From Marthasterias glacialis (taxonomy: Eukaryota > Echinodermata > Asteroidea > Forcipulatida > Asteriidae), in the NCBI GenBank assembly GCA_911728455.2, contig OU452236.1, forward strand, positions 9,418,171 to 9,482,170: a stretch of 64,000 bases of DNA, read 5' to 3'. The notes below the pieces were generated by a model that had not been told where the DNA came from, made no database searches, and saw only the letters and a list, made by a program, of their open reading frames with translations. Position 1 is the stretch's first letter. The number at the start of each line of letters is the position of its first letter. This document shows, piece after piece, positions 36,786 to 49,700 of the stretch. A program made the position numbers and the translations under genes.

Positions 36786-37039
36786 GTGACCGATTGCGCG
36801 ATCTACGTCACGTGACCCCTGTTGGGTTAAAAATGTAAACACACACGTAATCCTCCATAGGAAAGGGTGGTACGTACACGATGATTAATGCATTTAGTTA
36901 ATTCGATCGAAGCTTTTCTTTTTGCTCGAAATCTGTGAAACATATTCCAGAGTTTGTACCAAAGACCTTCAAGTGGCTGAATAAAGCCAGTAAGGACAAT
37001 TCCAGCAAGTCTTGAAAATTGTAAAAGTACCGTATAAAT
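36786..37039. mobile_element. ATAGACCGATTGCGCGAC MITE, first half only
   Basis: Runs from GACCGATTGCGCGATC to ACCGTATAAAT, where it meets the end of another element (AGACCCAGTAACTGG). It stops at the same internal point at which 34449-34992 begins. Confidence 0.8.
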
Positions 37040-37040
37040 T

Positions 37041-37262
37041 AGACCCAGTAACTGGGGCGCTGTACTCCTTTTTTAAAATTTTGACATTGTCGGTCGTACT
37101 AGCGCCCCAGAAAAGTATGTGTAAGTTGGTTTGAAAAGCTGTTATGGCGAAGAGGATTTAAAACACCTCTAAAAAAGTGGCCAAAATTACATCAAAATCT
37201 CAACAGAATTGCTGGAAAATCGCCTACTGGCTTCTCAAGATATCAAAGATGAAATAGAATGT
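37041..37262 (+). repeat. Inverted arm B (AGACCCAGTAACTGGGGCG repeat)
   Basis: Faces arm A across 982 bases. Its AGACCC end abuts half of another MITE (to 37039), and its far end is cut by the Tx1-like LINE. Confidence 0.75.
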
Positions 37263-40200
37263 ATTAAGTTAATTGTGGTATGCTAGGTTTATGTTAGGTT
37301 TATGTAGAGATCTTGATTTGATTGATCCATGGCGGATTCAAAATAACGATATTAGGAGATACACCTGGAGACAGCACTCTACATTGAAACAATCCAGGCT
37401 GGACTTCTTTTTAATCTCATCAGAGCTGAGTTCTAGTCTTGTCTCATGTGAAATTAAGCCAGGGTACCGGACTGATCACTCACTGGTCGACATTCGGTTT
37501 GATTTCAATCATATTGAGAGGGGACCGGGTTATTGGAAATTTAATAACTCGTTTCTTACGGACAAAACTTACGTTGAGCAGGTTAAAAAGGTTATTAGTG
37601 TGGTTGTTGAAACTTATGCGGCATCGCCTTATCGACTCTCCAATATACACGACATTCATCCCAAAGATATTCACTTTACTGTTAATGACCAGCTTTTTTT
37701 TGGAAATGTTACTTATGGAAATCAGGGCTAAAACAATTTCTTACGCATCCTGAAAAAAAAAAGAATGCCAGTGTTACAGAAGCTCGACTTGAAAACGAGA
37801 TAAAAGATTTGTCGAATAAGATCGCTGATGGTGACAACAGTCTCATAGATACTCTTAAATCAAAACAAGCCAACCTTGTTCAGCTTCGTAAAATTAAAAT
37901 GGACGGTGTTATGGTCAGGTCTAGAACCAGGTGGATGGAATATGGCGAAAAACCACCCAAGTATTTTCTTAATATGGAAAAACGCAACTGCGTTAACAAG
38001 ATAATTAGTCGTGTTACAAAAGAGGATGGTTGTAGAGCTAAACACCTCGGCTGAAGTTACTAAAGAGGCTGGTTATTTTTACAAGAGGCTGTACTGTACG
38101 GTTAACTGGCAATCTATTTTTGATAATTCTGACTCTCCGGTTCTTTCAAACTTGGTACGTGACAGTATAGAGGGTCCCCTGACCCATCAGGAAATTTTAA
38201 ATGTTCTGAAGAACACCAAAAATGGGAAATCTCCAGGTTCCGATGGTTTTAGTTTTGAGTTTTACAAATCCCCCCCCCCGATTTATCGTGGTTTTTACTG
38301 CAGTCGCTTAATCGCGGTTATGAGATCGGTAAACTTTCTGTTACTCAGCAATACGGAATTATTACTTTACTGCCCAAAGGGGATAAGCCCCGTCAATTTT
38401 TAAAAAACTGGAGACCAACCTCACTTTTGAACATTTCTTATAAATTAGCCTCTGGTTGCATAGCTGAGAGGCTTAAAACATGTCTCCCCACTGTTATTCA
38501 TGAAAATCAAAAAGGTTTCCTGCAAGGGCGTTTTATTAGTGAAAATATTCGTTTGATGTATGATTTGCTTAATTACACAGAGAGTAATAAGATCCCTGGT
38601 ATTTTTTTGTTAATCGATTTTGAGAAAGCTTTTGATTCAATTTCCCATGATTTTATACTTAAAATTTTGGAAAAGTTTAATTTTGGACCTTCTATACAAA
38701 AATGGTTTCAGACTTTCAAAGCTTCTGTCTTAGTTATTGGATTTTTATCTGAGTCCTTTAAAATAGGCCGTGGCTGTAGACAAGGGGATGGTTTGAGCCC
38801 CTATTTGTTTTTATTATGTGCTGAAATTCTGGCCACAATGATTCGTAGCGATAACAATTTCAGAGGGATTATACTTGACGGCAAGGAATATAGATTATCC
38901 CAATATGCTGATCATACAGTGTTGTTTTTAGACGGCTCAAAGCACTCATTTTTTGATAGAGCTTTTAAAATTCTTAACGAGTTTGCTAGTATCTCTGGTC
39001 TTAAAGTAAATATAGATAAACTAATGCGGTGTGGATTGGAGGTAATAAGGGTCAGCAGAAAGGTTTAGGCGACCATATAAACGTTAACTGGGTTGGACCT
39101 CAGGACAGTTTTAGAGCACTCGGAATTGATTTCTCTACCAAACTTGATACTATGGTGACATGAACTATAATAGAGTGTTAGATTCTACTAGAAGTCTTAT
39201 TGACCAATGATCTAAAAGAAATTTAACTGTTCTTGGCAGTGTCACAATAGTTAAATCGCTTATTTTATCAAAATTTACTTTCCTAATTTTGTCACTCCCT
39301 AATCCACCTCCGCATTTCATCAAGAATCTAAATACTATGTTGTATAAATTTATATGGAAAGGGGGAGACAGAGTCGCTAGGAATCAAATGATCCAAGACT
39401 ACAGCCATGGAGGCGCTAAGATGGTAGATTTAAATTCCTATATTAATGCTCTTAAGTGTACAAGAGTCCGCAGATTACTGAAAGCTAATAAGACCTCTGG
39501 CTGATGTAACTTATTATACAAAATTTGCTGAAATTCCGAATGAGTTTTTTTGTAGAAGGTGGTCATTCACGCATAGTCCATTCACTTTTAAACGGACCAC
39601 TAAACCAAATCAATTCTGGATTAATGTTTTTAGCGCCTGGAGTTCTTTTGCACAATGCCATGCACCGGTTAACCAGAACGACCTTCTTAGGAATGTTCTG
39701 TGGAACAACCACAGAGTTAAGATAGGCAACAATTACATTTTTTACAAACACTGGTCTAACAAAGGTGTTAACTTTGTGCGTGATCTGTTGGACGATAATG
39801 GGACGTTTCTGAGTCTAGAGCTCTTTAGGTTGAAATTTTCTTTCCTTTTATTCCGTTTAACCTAGAAACACTTTTACAGGACAAAAAGGGTTCCACCCGT
39901 ATTTATCAAATCTTTATGTCTGAGAAAAAGATGGTCAGGAAGTTCACTGAAAAATGGGACATTAAACTGGGTACCAGTCTCGAATTATCTAAATGGTCTG
40001 TTTTCTGTAGAATGCCATTTACGATTACTTTGGATACCAAATTACGATGGTTACAATAAAGACTTGTTCATAGAATCTTGGGCGTGAACCCTTTTCTAGT
40101 GAAAATTGGAAAAGGGAAGAATGATGTGTGTTCCTTTTGTCAGTCAGAGATTGAAACTTTGATCCACTTATTTTGTTCCTGTGAGTTTTCTCAGATGTTT

Positions 40201-40566
40201 TGGTCTCAAATTAAAGACTGGGTCAAGAAGATCATACATATAAAGGTTCTCTTGGACCACGAGGCAATGTTATTTGGTATTCTTAATAAAAAAAAACTGG
40301 ACTGCCATTAATGTAATTCTCCTGCTGGGCCGCTACCATATTTATAAAATGAAGATGAATATAATTGTAGACCATCCTTTATCCTTTTCAAAAATGAGAA
40401 AAATTCGTTTGCATTACAAACGGCGAACTTGCCAAATTTAACGTGAAATGGGACTTATTTTCTCTTCTTGGTAATAATTAATTTCGCTTTCTGAATTACC
40501 AATTGTAAAATGCAGAGTAAAGTGTGTATGAATGAATAAAAGTTTTTCCCCCAAGGAAAAAAAAAT
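37262..40566 (+). mobile_element. Tx1/L1-type LINE, 5'-truncated and decayed
   Basis: Fragments in order: the end of an apurinic endonuclease domain (37300-37500: SRLDFFLISSELSS, GYRTDHSLV), a linker, reverse transcriptase (38170-39070: NGKSPGSDGFSFEFYK, LLIDFEKAFDSISHDF, GRGCRQGDGLSPYLFLLCAE), then a C-terminal Cys/His knuckle (40110-40200: CSFCQSEIETLIHLFCSCEF). It ends at an AATAAA and A-tract near 40530-40566. The phrase RGCRQGDxxSPYLFLLCAEIL is typical of Tx1-clade elements. Several frameshifts and stops make it non-functional. Its 5' end abuts another repeat arm at about 37262. Confidence 0.85.
38427..39068 (+). pseudogene. Reverse transcriptase core of the Tx1-like LINE
   Basis: Longest intact RT piece, about 213 codons, covering RT blocks from the template-grip motif to the region after the active site. 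The catalytic YADD box reads YADH, which would remove one metal-binding aspartate. Flanking frameshifts near 38030, 38400 and 39070 separate it from the rest of ORF2. Confidence 0.85.
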
Positions 40567-40742
40567 ACATGTAATTCATTAAAAAACATGCCCCCTTCAA
40601 AAGCAATGCCCCCTGTGGCCCCCCCCCCACATATCGCCCTTCCGTGTGTGGATAACTGGAGGCTAAGGGAAAGCGCAAAGACAGCCTTGATCAAGACCAA
40701 GCTATTCACAGTATTTATTTTTATTTATTTGTTTGTTTATTA

Positions 40743-40774
<32 letters not shown>

Positions 40775-42059
40775 TTTGGGGTGGGGGAGAGGGGGGAGGT
40801 TAGCCCTACTGATGCAAAAAATAGGGTAGGTCAGAAGTAGTAACCATAGAAATAAAAAGGGACGTCCTGGTCTTAAGAGATCATACTTTTGATACTAATT
40901 GGAATGGTAATCTTTTAACTCACAGTATAGTGTAACCAAGTCTAGAATGTTGCGCAGGGTAGTGACGACGAAACAGTCAGGGTTTTGTTTTTCTCAGTTT
41001 CCAAGTACCATATTTTATTCGGCGATGTTGAGTTACGATATTTACAAATTTTTTCAAGCTTACAAAAACGACAGTCATTAAATATAGCGCTCTGAAAATT
41101 AGAAGTAATAATCAATTTTATCGTAATTAACTATTATCTATTATCCATCAAAAATATTATATACACAATTCTTTCTCTTTGGACAATACAATTACATCAA
41201 TTCAAGGACAATCATCTAGCAGTCATCTAAGCAGTCATCTTTAATAAAAAATAAATGACGAACAGTACTTTGTTTGAATTCAATTTTGACAAGTTACGAA
41301 CAAGAATATTGTTAAAATACTGTTCACGATAAGACATACCAAAATTATTATAGGCAAGAGGCCACGCATAATATACTGGCGCGAGGTACGGTCAATAAAG
41401 AGAATACGAAATTCTGTAAAATAAAGTACAACATTTAGTGACAAAAATAATGTATCCTGGGATATTCAATTATGACGAAGAATTAACAAAATGTTTTTGT
41501 AGTACTTTTCTCCACATGTGTTCTTAATACTAGTTATTTAATTAATTTATTAATTTAAATAAGCATCACGTCAAACATTGTAGGAAGTGATTTCCAGTGA
41601 TAGAACAAATAATATTAAAAAAATGAATATCAGAAAACAAGAAGCAAAAAAAAAAAGTAACAAAGGGATAAAAGAGAACCTTTATCGATACAATCATAGT
41701 GGGAAGTATTCCTCCATGGTTTAAGGCCACCAGCGGTGTAAATTTATGTTACCCAGTAGATGCGGGGCCTAGGCTCGGTGTTTGTGCCCCTGGTGATTCT
41801 GTCCCCTCCCCCCATACGAACAGCGAACTGTGAAGAAACCTTTTCTGATAGCGCCCTCTTTTGACTCAACCTACTTCCTCGAATCTCTTATTAATGTTTG
41901 CTGTTTGGAACTGCTCCTTATCTCTTTTAAAGGGTTGTTCATACAATAAAACACATACCGTGTGCTGTCATTAGTAAATAGTGATTAAAATAAGAATAAT
42001 AATAATAACTAGATATGTTGTGATTGTAATCAATAATCTCAGAGCTATTCCGAAATTGT
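40567..42059. other. Gene-free stretch
   Basis: AT-rich; holds a (TAT)n-type microsatellite near 40740-40775 followed by a G-rich run. No coding pattern recognised. Confidence 0.5.
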
Positions 42060-42660
42060 TTTATTTTGATTATATGCCTAAATTACATGCCTAAATTTCA
42101 TTATTTTGTAAACTACAAAATCGTACAAAGTTGATGACTCTAAGACATTTAGTTAAGGAGATAAACCTCTCTTAAATTAGAGCTTCCTGTTTGGACCGGA
42201 AGTAAAGGTCATGGTGGGGTAACACCTATAAATGAAAATGTCACAAGTGCTACGAAACGGCACAAACATCATGACCGGTTTTGACCGGAAGTAAAGGTCA
42301 AATTGGGGTCATGCCTAACCAAATGTCACATGTGATGTAAGCTACAAATGGTACAAAGATTATGACTCTAGGACAGTTGGCACAGGAGATATGCTTTTTA
42401 ATTTGAGAGCTTCCTGTTTTGACCGGAGATAAAGGTCAAAGTGGGGGCCATGCCTTATAACCAAATATCAAATATGATGTAATCTACAAATAGAACAAAT
42501 ATTTTGAGTCTACGGTATTGGGCACAGGAGATATGCTTTTTTAAATTTAGAGTTTCCTGTTTGGACCGGAATTAAAGGTCAAACTGGGGTCATACCTGTA
42601 AACGAAATGTCACATATGATGTAAGCTACAATACAACATAAACATTACGACTTAATGTAT
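42060..42660 (+). repeat. Degenerate satellite, about 120-bp unit, about 5 copies
   Basis: Recurring blocks: ACAGGAGATATGCTTTTTAA, GAGCTTCCTGTTTGGACCGG, AAGTAAAGGTCAAA.TGGGGTCATGCC, AAATGTCACATATGATGTAA. Divergence of roughly a fifth between units suggests age. Confidence 0.85.
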
Positions 42661-43539
42661 TAAGGTTGTAAAAAAAAACAGGCGAGCGCGTATCTGTGTA
42701 CACTTTTGTAATCAATTCTTAGCGGCGAAATGCGGCGCAGTCCCCACAACGTTGTACCAATAGTGCTCAGACTGAAAAATTAACGGTTAATTATAGTGGC
42801 ATTACGTTGTGTTTGATTAAGTCCTAATGGTCTGGGATGACTCTTGGTAAAAGCATTCAGGTTTTCTAAACGACCTTTGTAATATAGCAGTCTAAAATTT
42901 AATTTATTTAGAAAAATTGTGATTTTTGACCTATACCAAATAGTTGAGCCATGCCTTTTGTACACAAATACAAAACGCACTATAAATGACGTCATGATGA
43001 AGCGACATAAAAATTGTTCCCAAAAGCACATCTACAATATCGAACAAGTCAAAAACTGGAAACAAAATGAATATCGGATGTCTACTACCTGAGATACGGT
43101 GGTAACGAGATTGACTAATTACATATTCAAGTCGCTGTAACGTGGTTAATTGATTAGTAATTATATTTTGTTATATCGTTCCACTAAGTCAAGGCTTAAG
43201 CTTTCATATGGTATAAAATTTGTCTGGTGTTTTGTTCCTCTAAAAATGAGTTATGCTGCACAGAAAAGTCATGTGTTAAGTCAATGGGGTTTGGGGGGGA
43301 AATAAAGAATAATAGCAAAAAATTTGCCTCTGGAAATACAACCAGCGGAACCACACTCGCATTTGTGAGCGTGGCGCTCCTGGGCGGAATGGGTTGGAGT
43401 TCCTTCATGGTACAACCATTAACGGGAAGAATCCATGGTACATCCATAGTACAATAACAAAGTAAAACCACAAAAACAAGTCTGGGAATGTTTTTTTAAT
43501 CATTATAACTCATCAGTAAAGCAATTATTAATGACTAGA

Positions 43540-44530
43540 CAATAGAGACTCGACTAATAAATTATGAGATCAATAAGTGCTGTCATGCTGCTCTTTCACG
43601 GCAGACAATGATGTTAGCATTTTGCATTGATGATTGAATTCAAAGATGACACTCATGGTCAACAGACTGTAACATTCTCTATGTATTTATTGCCTCTTTA
43701 TTGATGATGAAGTACCATCAAGGACTCGCTGCGATGATTGAGAAGAGACATGTTTAAAGAATTTTTGGGGCTTAAAACCCTCGCAGCAACCACATTAATC
43801 AACAACTTCGCTGGATCCAGGAGGTTAAAATTTCGTCCACCCTGTCTTTAAGGTCAATAACCCACCCTGCAAGCCCAAAGCCATTATAAATCACGGGGGT
43901 GAATTGGAGTGCTAGTCAAGACTTAGACTTGTGTTATTTAAGATCCACGTGCCGCACAAGCTGTTTTCACAAATTGCATACCGACCTGTGCCAAGGGAAT
44001 TCTTGGCACAGGGGTCAATCAATTACTACACTGAGACAAGTGGCTGCTGTCTTTTCAACACTCCTTACTCTGCAGTGGTTAGGGTCTGGCCAATGGGAGT
44101 CTACAGGCTTGTGGGGTATACCAGGGGTGAGGATTACATGGAATCTTGGCCTTAGTGGCCCATTTAAAAAAAATTATGGCCATATTTGGTAACATTTGGA
44201 TTATTTTTTGTCTCCCGGATGCTGCAAGAGTTAAAAAGAAATAGGCCTAACTAAATAAAAATGTTTTGCAACGTGGCAGATTTTAATTTGTTCTGCACCC
44301 TGCTAGATTTGAACTTGTCTGGCAAAATCGAAAAGTGTTTTTTTTCTGCACCCTTGCAGATTTGAGCTTGGCTTGTAGGTGTCCATAATCTATCTATAAG
44401 AATATAAACAAAACATAATAATAATAATATGTGAGTAAGAAATTTGTTTTCTTTGATTTAACTATAAAACCACTGATAAAGTTATGTTTGTACCTGTGAC
44501 ATACACAGTGTACATTACAATACCACAAGA
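43540..44530 (-). repeat. Inverted segmental duplication, unexpanded copy
   Basis: Reverse-complement counterpart of 30180-33180. The minisatellite is represented by about 115 bases (44258-44375) with two diverged units. A 457-bp MITE (43776-44232) is inserted in it. Confidence 0.85.
43776..44232 (+). mobile_element. 457-bp MITE with AACCCTCGCAGCA termini, copy 1
   Basis: Ends AACCCTCGCAGCAACC and GGATGCTGCAAGAGTT. Inserted in the unexpanded segmental duplicate. Interior carries GTGCCGCACAAGCTGTTTTC and GCAGTGGTTAGGGTCTGGCC, shared with copy 2. Confidence 0.8.
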
Positions 44531-44759
44531 CAATGTTAGAGAATGTTCAGATTAAATGTGTTTTTGTTTTTATCATAATAACTCGTCTGCAAACCTATTA
44601 ATGACTTGCGCTTTAATAGAAGTTCGCCCTCTACGTCCTCTCTATTGGCATTAATTAAAATCGGACACTAAAAATTTCACACTAATACATTTTATAATAG
44701 CCCAGATGTTAATTTTTTGCATCGGGGATAAAGAGTATTATTTGTTTTTTGTTTTTTGT

Positions 44760-45140
44760 TTACCCATACACCGACTTGTGTTAAATCCCATTCGAGGAAT
44801 ATGCCTGTTTTTTTTCCACAGGACTCGGGAAAGTACTGAGTATACAGTGCATAACACTCATGAGTAAAAAAAACCTCAATAATATTCTTTATCCCTAATG
44901 CAAAAGTTAACGTATAATTTTATAATGGTTGCGGTTACCCGCTGCTAACAGGATTCGAATTCCCTTTAACTGCCGTACAATCTCGGTAGTCTACTTGGTA
45001 AGACATCTGCTCTAGAATGGCAGGGTCGTGGGTTCGAGTCCCACCCGAGGAATAAGCCGTTTTTTCCCCCACAGGACTCAGGAAAGTACTGAGTATACAG
45101 TGATTAACACACATCGGTGTACGGGTTAAAAACTAATACA
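44760..45140 (+). mobile_element. tRNA-like SINE, truncated copy plus full copy
   Basis: A tRNA-like head at 44980-45055 (CTCGGTAGTCTACTTGGTAA, GGGTTCGAGTCCCACCCGAG) is followed by CACAGGACTCAGGAAAGTAC and TGAGTATACAGTG. A headless copy of the same tail is at 44795-44860. Acceptor, D and T stems pair, but the anticodon stem is irregular; this is a SINE head rather than a tRNA gene. Confidence 0.75.
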
Positions 45141-45699
45141 TATTTATTAAGTCATTGTTTGCGGATGTGGTAGTCGTCATTTAAACTAAGAGCTTAAGCA
45201 ATTTATTGTAAGCTTAATAATTATGATCGAATTTACGAAATAATGTTCATTGAAGGTAAAGTATAGTCATATTGCGCCAACAATCCCATTACTGTAATTG
45301 AAATAAAACAGAAACTGCTATTTTATTGTTGTTTTGGTTGTTTTGTTTATTCATTTGTTTGTTTTTATTTATTTATTTTTTTAATGCAATTTAACTTTGG
45401 CAGTTCCGTAGCTCTTTTTCAGACGGAAAACTCTGAAATATTGCTAGATGTTACAAACGTTAAAATTTGAATGCAAACATTTTGTTTGAGCTCTTCCAAC
45501 AATTACCAATTCTCACTATTGTTTCAGCAAGGTATGTGGAGCTTTGTTTGAAATAATTATAAGACCCTTTCATTTACATAGCACCGTGTAACGGTTTAAA
45601 AGGTGATGTGGCGCAATCTGCAGCCAACCATACCAGAAAACACTGGGGCAAACCCAAGCCCTGAAGGCCTTTCACTTTCGTATAAATACTAAAATGTAC

Positions 45700-45974
45700 C
45701 AAAGATACTAGAAACACAAGATAGGACACTCTATTCAAAAACATGAAACGCAAAATCGGTGCGCCCGCTGTTGTTTGGTAGGTAAAATCAAAGATCGTTT
45801 GCGCAATACGTAGGGCCTTTTAAACGGAAAAACTTAGGCCAAACGATTCCACCAACTAAAAAAGGTGAAGGCAGATCGAAAATTTGGTGTTCGGCAGTAA
45901 ATTGTGCCAATAATCGTATCTGCTACACCGTGTAAAACGGCACAAGTGTCCTGTCTTGTTTCTAGTATTATTTG
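45700..45974. mobile_element. Second copy of the CAAA.ATACTAG hAT-type MITE
   Basis: Ends CAAAGATACTAGAAACACAA and CTAGTATTATTTG; interior matches the element at 9901-10235 in reverse. The target duplication is no longer recognisable. Confidence 0.8.
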
Positions 45975-46010
45975 ATAGAGCTGGGACAAACCTCGTCTCT
46001 TATAACGATC

Positions 46011-46286
46011 TGGCCCAATTTCATAGAGCTGCTTAATGACCGATGTTGCGCTTACTGTGCGATTTCTATTTCATAGCACTGCTAGCACAGGAAAAGGCAT
46101 GCTAACCTTCCGGCGCTTACTGTAGGCAAATGAATGACGTAACAATGCAAACTCTTGGTGAACGCGCAAGCTGGCCGCCTAATTTTCGTGCTAACCTGTG
46201 AAATACGCTTAAGCTTAAGCAAAATTGTCTGCTATAGTTAGCACGAAAATTTACTTACCGTTAAGCAGCGCTATGAAATTGGGCCC
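46011..46286. mobile_element. MITE with GGCCCAATTTCATAG termini
   Basis: TGGCCCAATTTCATAGAGCT at the left and the inverse complement AGCGCTATGAAATTGGGCC at the right. Lies about 140 bases downstream of the lectin stop codon. Fragments of the same family end occur near 3258, 12603 and 21115. Confidence 0.8.
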
Positions 46287-46426
46287 TGGGTTCGTTTACG
46301 CGCATTACACAACACGCAGGACCTAGGCTTTACGCCATCCCATCCGAAGGATGAGGCAACAGTGTGGTTAGGTGTGTCTTGCAAGATGGGACACACGGCA
46401 TGCCACCTGTTCTGACACGGTTGTAG

Positions 46427-46728
46427 TTACCCATCTCCAGGCAAGCAGACGTACGTTACATTGAGATACTTCCCAACATTTGAACAAGGGTCCGGTCCAT
46501 ACCAAGCATTGTTCGGGATGAAAGTGCACTGTCCATTCCCCTGGCACTCGCTCTTCACTCTCTCAAGCGACAAGGTTTCGCTTCTTCCAGGACAAGGGCC
46601 TGCTGCCTGGATATGACAAGGATGACTACTGTCAGCATCAAAACCGTAGAGGGCCCTCTTTACATCGATGGTCTCATCGTCCCCACAGTTGATAGCGAAG
46701 TTGTGGTTCTCACATACAAGCTTTTGAA
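46427..46728 (-). CDS. SUEL/RBL lectin domain exon (terminal exon)
   Basis: Encodes LVCENHNFAINCG, RALYGFDADSSHPC, GQCTF and DPCSNVGKYLNVTYVC, ending PGDG and TAA. All eight cysteines of the rhamnose-binding lectin domain are present in order, as are the DPC and KYL motifs. The YGR sugar-contact motif reads YGF. One N-glycosylation sequon (NVT) is seen. Acceptor GCAG just above 46728. The family is named after sea urchin egg lectin. Confidence 0.9.
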
Positions 46729-49700
46729 CTGCGTTTAAACCAGGACGAAAACGAGAATCAAATTAGTATGTTTCGTGGAGGTTAAAATTACGGAAGCTGT
46801 CACGTTAAAACCCTCGCAGCATCCGAGAGACAAAAAATAATCCAATTGTTACCAAATATGGTCATAATTTTTTTTCAATAGGCCAATAAGGCCAAGATTC
46901 CATGTAGTCCTCACCCCTGGTATACCTCACAAGCCTGTAGACTCCCATTGGCCAGACCCTAACCACTGCAGAGTAAGGAGTGTTGAAATACAGCAGCCAC
47001 CTGTCTCAGTGCAGTAATTGATTGACCTTGTGGCTAAGGATCCAATTGGCACAGGGCGATATGCAATTTGTGTAAACAGCTTGTGCGGCACGTGGATCTT
47101 AAATAACACAAGTCTAAGTCTTGACTGGCACTCCAATTCACCCCCACAGTGATTTATAATGGCTTTGGGCTTGCAGGGTGGGTTATTGACCTTAAAGAAA
47201 GGGGGTCGAAATTTTAACCTCCTGGATCCAGCGAAGTTGTTGATTAATGTGGATGCTCTGAGGGTTTAATGATCTGCCATGTAACTCAAATGGTTATTCC
47301 CATAATGTTCATGTAACCAAATATCCTTCTTTTCGGGTCTAGAACGTTCTAGAGATAAAACCAGATCTTAGATAATGTCTGGATGAACATTGTTCTTTAC
47401 ACTTCGTGAGTTAGAGCCACCGTCGGCAAATTGAGCACCAAACTTACCCGAGTAAGGGCTCGGGCTGAACACAAATCCATTCGGCAAGCCTAGAAATTTG
47501 CCGACTGAACATTTCAGTTTAATCCTTGTTGTGTGAGAAGTCAAACTTTTAATTACCAAATTTAATATTCTCGGCAACGTGTGGAAATTTACGCTCTGAA
47601 AACACTAAAAGCCGTACAGCGTCCGGGGGCTTCTTACACTGGACTCCCACTAGAATATTTTGTGTCTTTATACTCCAACAAAGGATTCGCAAAAAAAACA
47701 CTTTTTTCAAAACTTGCATTTCTAATATGATTTGTCAAATGCTCGGCATCTGAAGGCCATTTTAAACCTTGGAATCACTGAAAAACCTCATGAGCATTCG
47801 GGGGCTACGCCCCGCACCCCACATATTGGTGAGTCCCATGTCATTGCACTTTTACTTTCATTAGTGATAATGTCAGTCGGCAAATTTAGGCTCCCCCAAA
47901 GAAAGTGCCTTCGCTACGCCGCTGGTGCTAACAAACAATCAACAATAAAACAACAGTTGGTTCGTGATACAGTCTTCTCCATATGTCCGTAATAGTAACT
48001 GTTGTTCAATGAGGAACATCTGACGTCAAAAACCCACCACCAAAAAATTGTATATTTTTAAGTAAATTTCCCCTTACATACACGCACACACATACTTTGC
48101 TCTATAGACAGTCGGGTGGATCCAGGATATTTGTTGGGGTGGGGTGGGGTTGGGGTGGGGGTGGGGGCAGGCCCTCCGGAACTTTTATGTCCGATAATAA
48201 CCCCTGCAGGCTTCTGTGCAGGTAATTATTTTAGGCTAATGTTTATCCAGGAATGACTTCATGCTAATTCAGGCCCAGGTGTTTTCGAAGCCGTGTGCTT
48301 GGCTTGCAGATTTTTAGTTGGCGGGCCGCCGAGTCGGTTCGCGGGCTCTTTTGGGATTGGCCGGTACTTCCCGTCCTGTAACAGGCAGGGAAGATTTGAC
48401 CAATCAGAACTGAGCTGGGCTTTGTAATTTGCGGGCTGGGCGCTAGATATTGAATAAAGATTCACTTTTGTTGCAGCTTAGAGGCAAACGGGATCGTTCA
48501 ACCCGCCTACACCCCCGTCACATGGGGCTTTTCTGACCGGGAGTACAAACGGTAGAATTTCATGGTGAAATGTTTATCTTTTGTAATGCAAGGTTTTACC
48601 TAATTGTCCCTTAGGTGTATTTTCTTGAATTAGGACTGCACATGCCGTCTTTTGGGGGTTTATTGAACTGTTAAATTAGAGCCAAAATTGTTTACATAGT
48701 TTGGGCGCCCATCAGTTCAGGTGGGGTCGTTTCCGACGTATAGGGTACTAACGGTGGACTATCATTCTGTACTTTGGACTTATAGTGTAATACACATTGC
48801 AATGCAGTTCTTTACCTAATTATTAATCTGACGGGCGTATTTTAAGGCATCAGGACTGGTAACATCTCTTTTGGGGATTATTTGACTTGTAAATTAGAGC
48901 CAAAATATGTAAGGATAGTTTGGGCTCCCATCAGTTCAGGTGGGGCTTCTCCGAATGTGTGTACTAACGGTGGAATCGCACTGTGCATTTACGGCTCATA
49001 TTATATGGGTGTAATATTACTAATTAGCAATAGACCGATTGCGCGACAATGTTAACATGCGGTCTCGTGACCCCCTATCCGGTATGACGTCATACAGCTG
49101 GTGAAAAAATACGTGTAAAGAGATAGGCCGTGACAGTCGAAAACAGTCTTTCGTTAAGCGATGAATTAGTTAATCTTTAATTTTAAGTAGTATGGTGTGG
49201 CATTAATTTAAATCACATCTCTGTTTCATAATTTAACAGAATTCTTCTGAAAAGAGGTTTTTTTTAGCCATGCACTACCGGCGTCGGACGACTATTATGT
49301 AGCCACCCGTCTGTTATTTTGTTTGTAATGTTGGCCTAAATCACTGTAAAAAAAGATAAACAACGTTGGAAAAGTGAGCATTAATACCTAGCCTTGCAGA
49401 ATTTCAAATAGGCAAAGGAATTACACAGTTTTGGAAAGCAATTTCTTTGAAGGATTTCAGTTTCAAAACTATGAATTTTTTGTGTTGAAAAGTGTGTGGT
49501 GAGCGCGGTCGTCTGGCCTAACGTTCCGTCGTGCGCTGTACACATCTTGCACATTTATACGGTACTTTTACAATTTTCAAGACTTGCTGGAACTGTCCTT
49601 ACTGGCTTTATTCAGCCACTTGAAGGTCTTTGGTACAAACTCAGGAATTTGTTTCACAGATTTCGAGCAAAAAAGCCTCGATCGAATAAACTAAATGCAT

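Noticed and set aside
37273..37731. Possible host gene with endonuclease-like fragment
   Set aside because: It is the end of a LINE endonuclease domain, collinear with the RT remnants that follow.
44980..45055. Possible true tRNA gene
   Set aside because: Acceptor and T arms pair, but the anticodon stem is irregular and the sequence continues into a repeated SINE tail found also at 44795.
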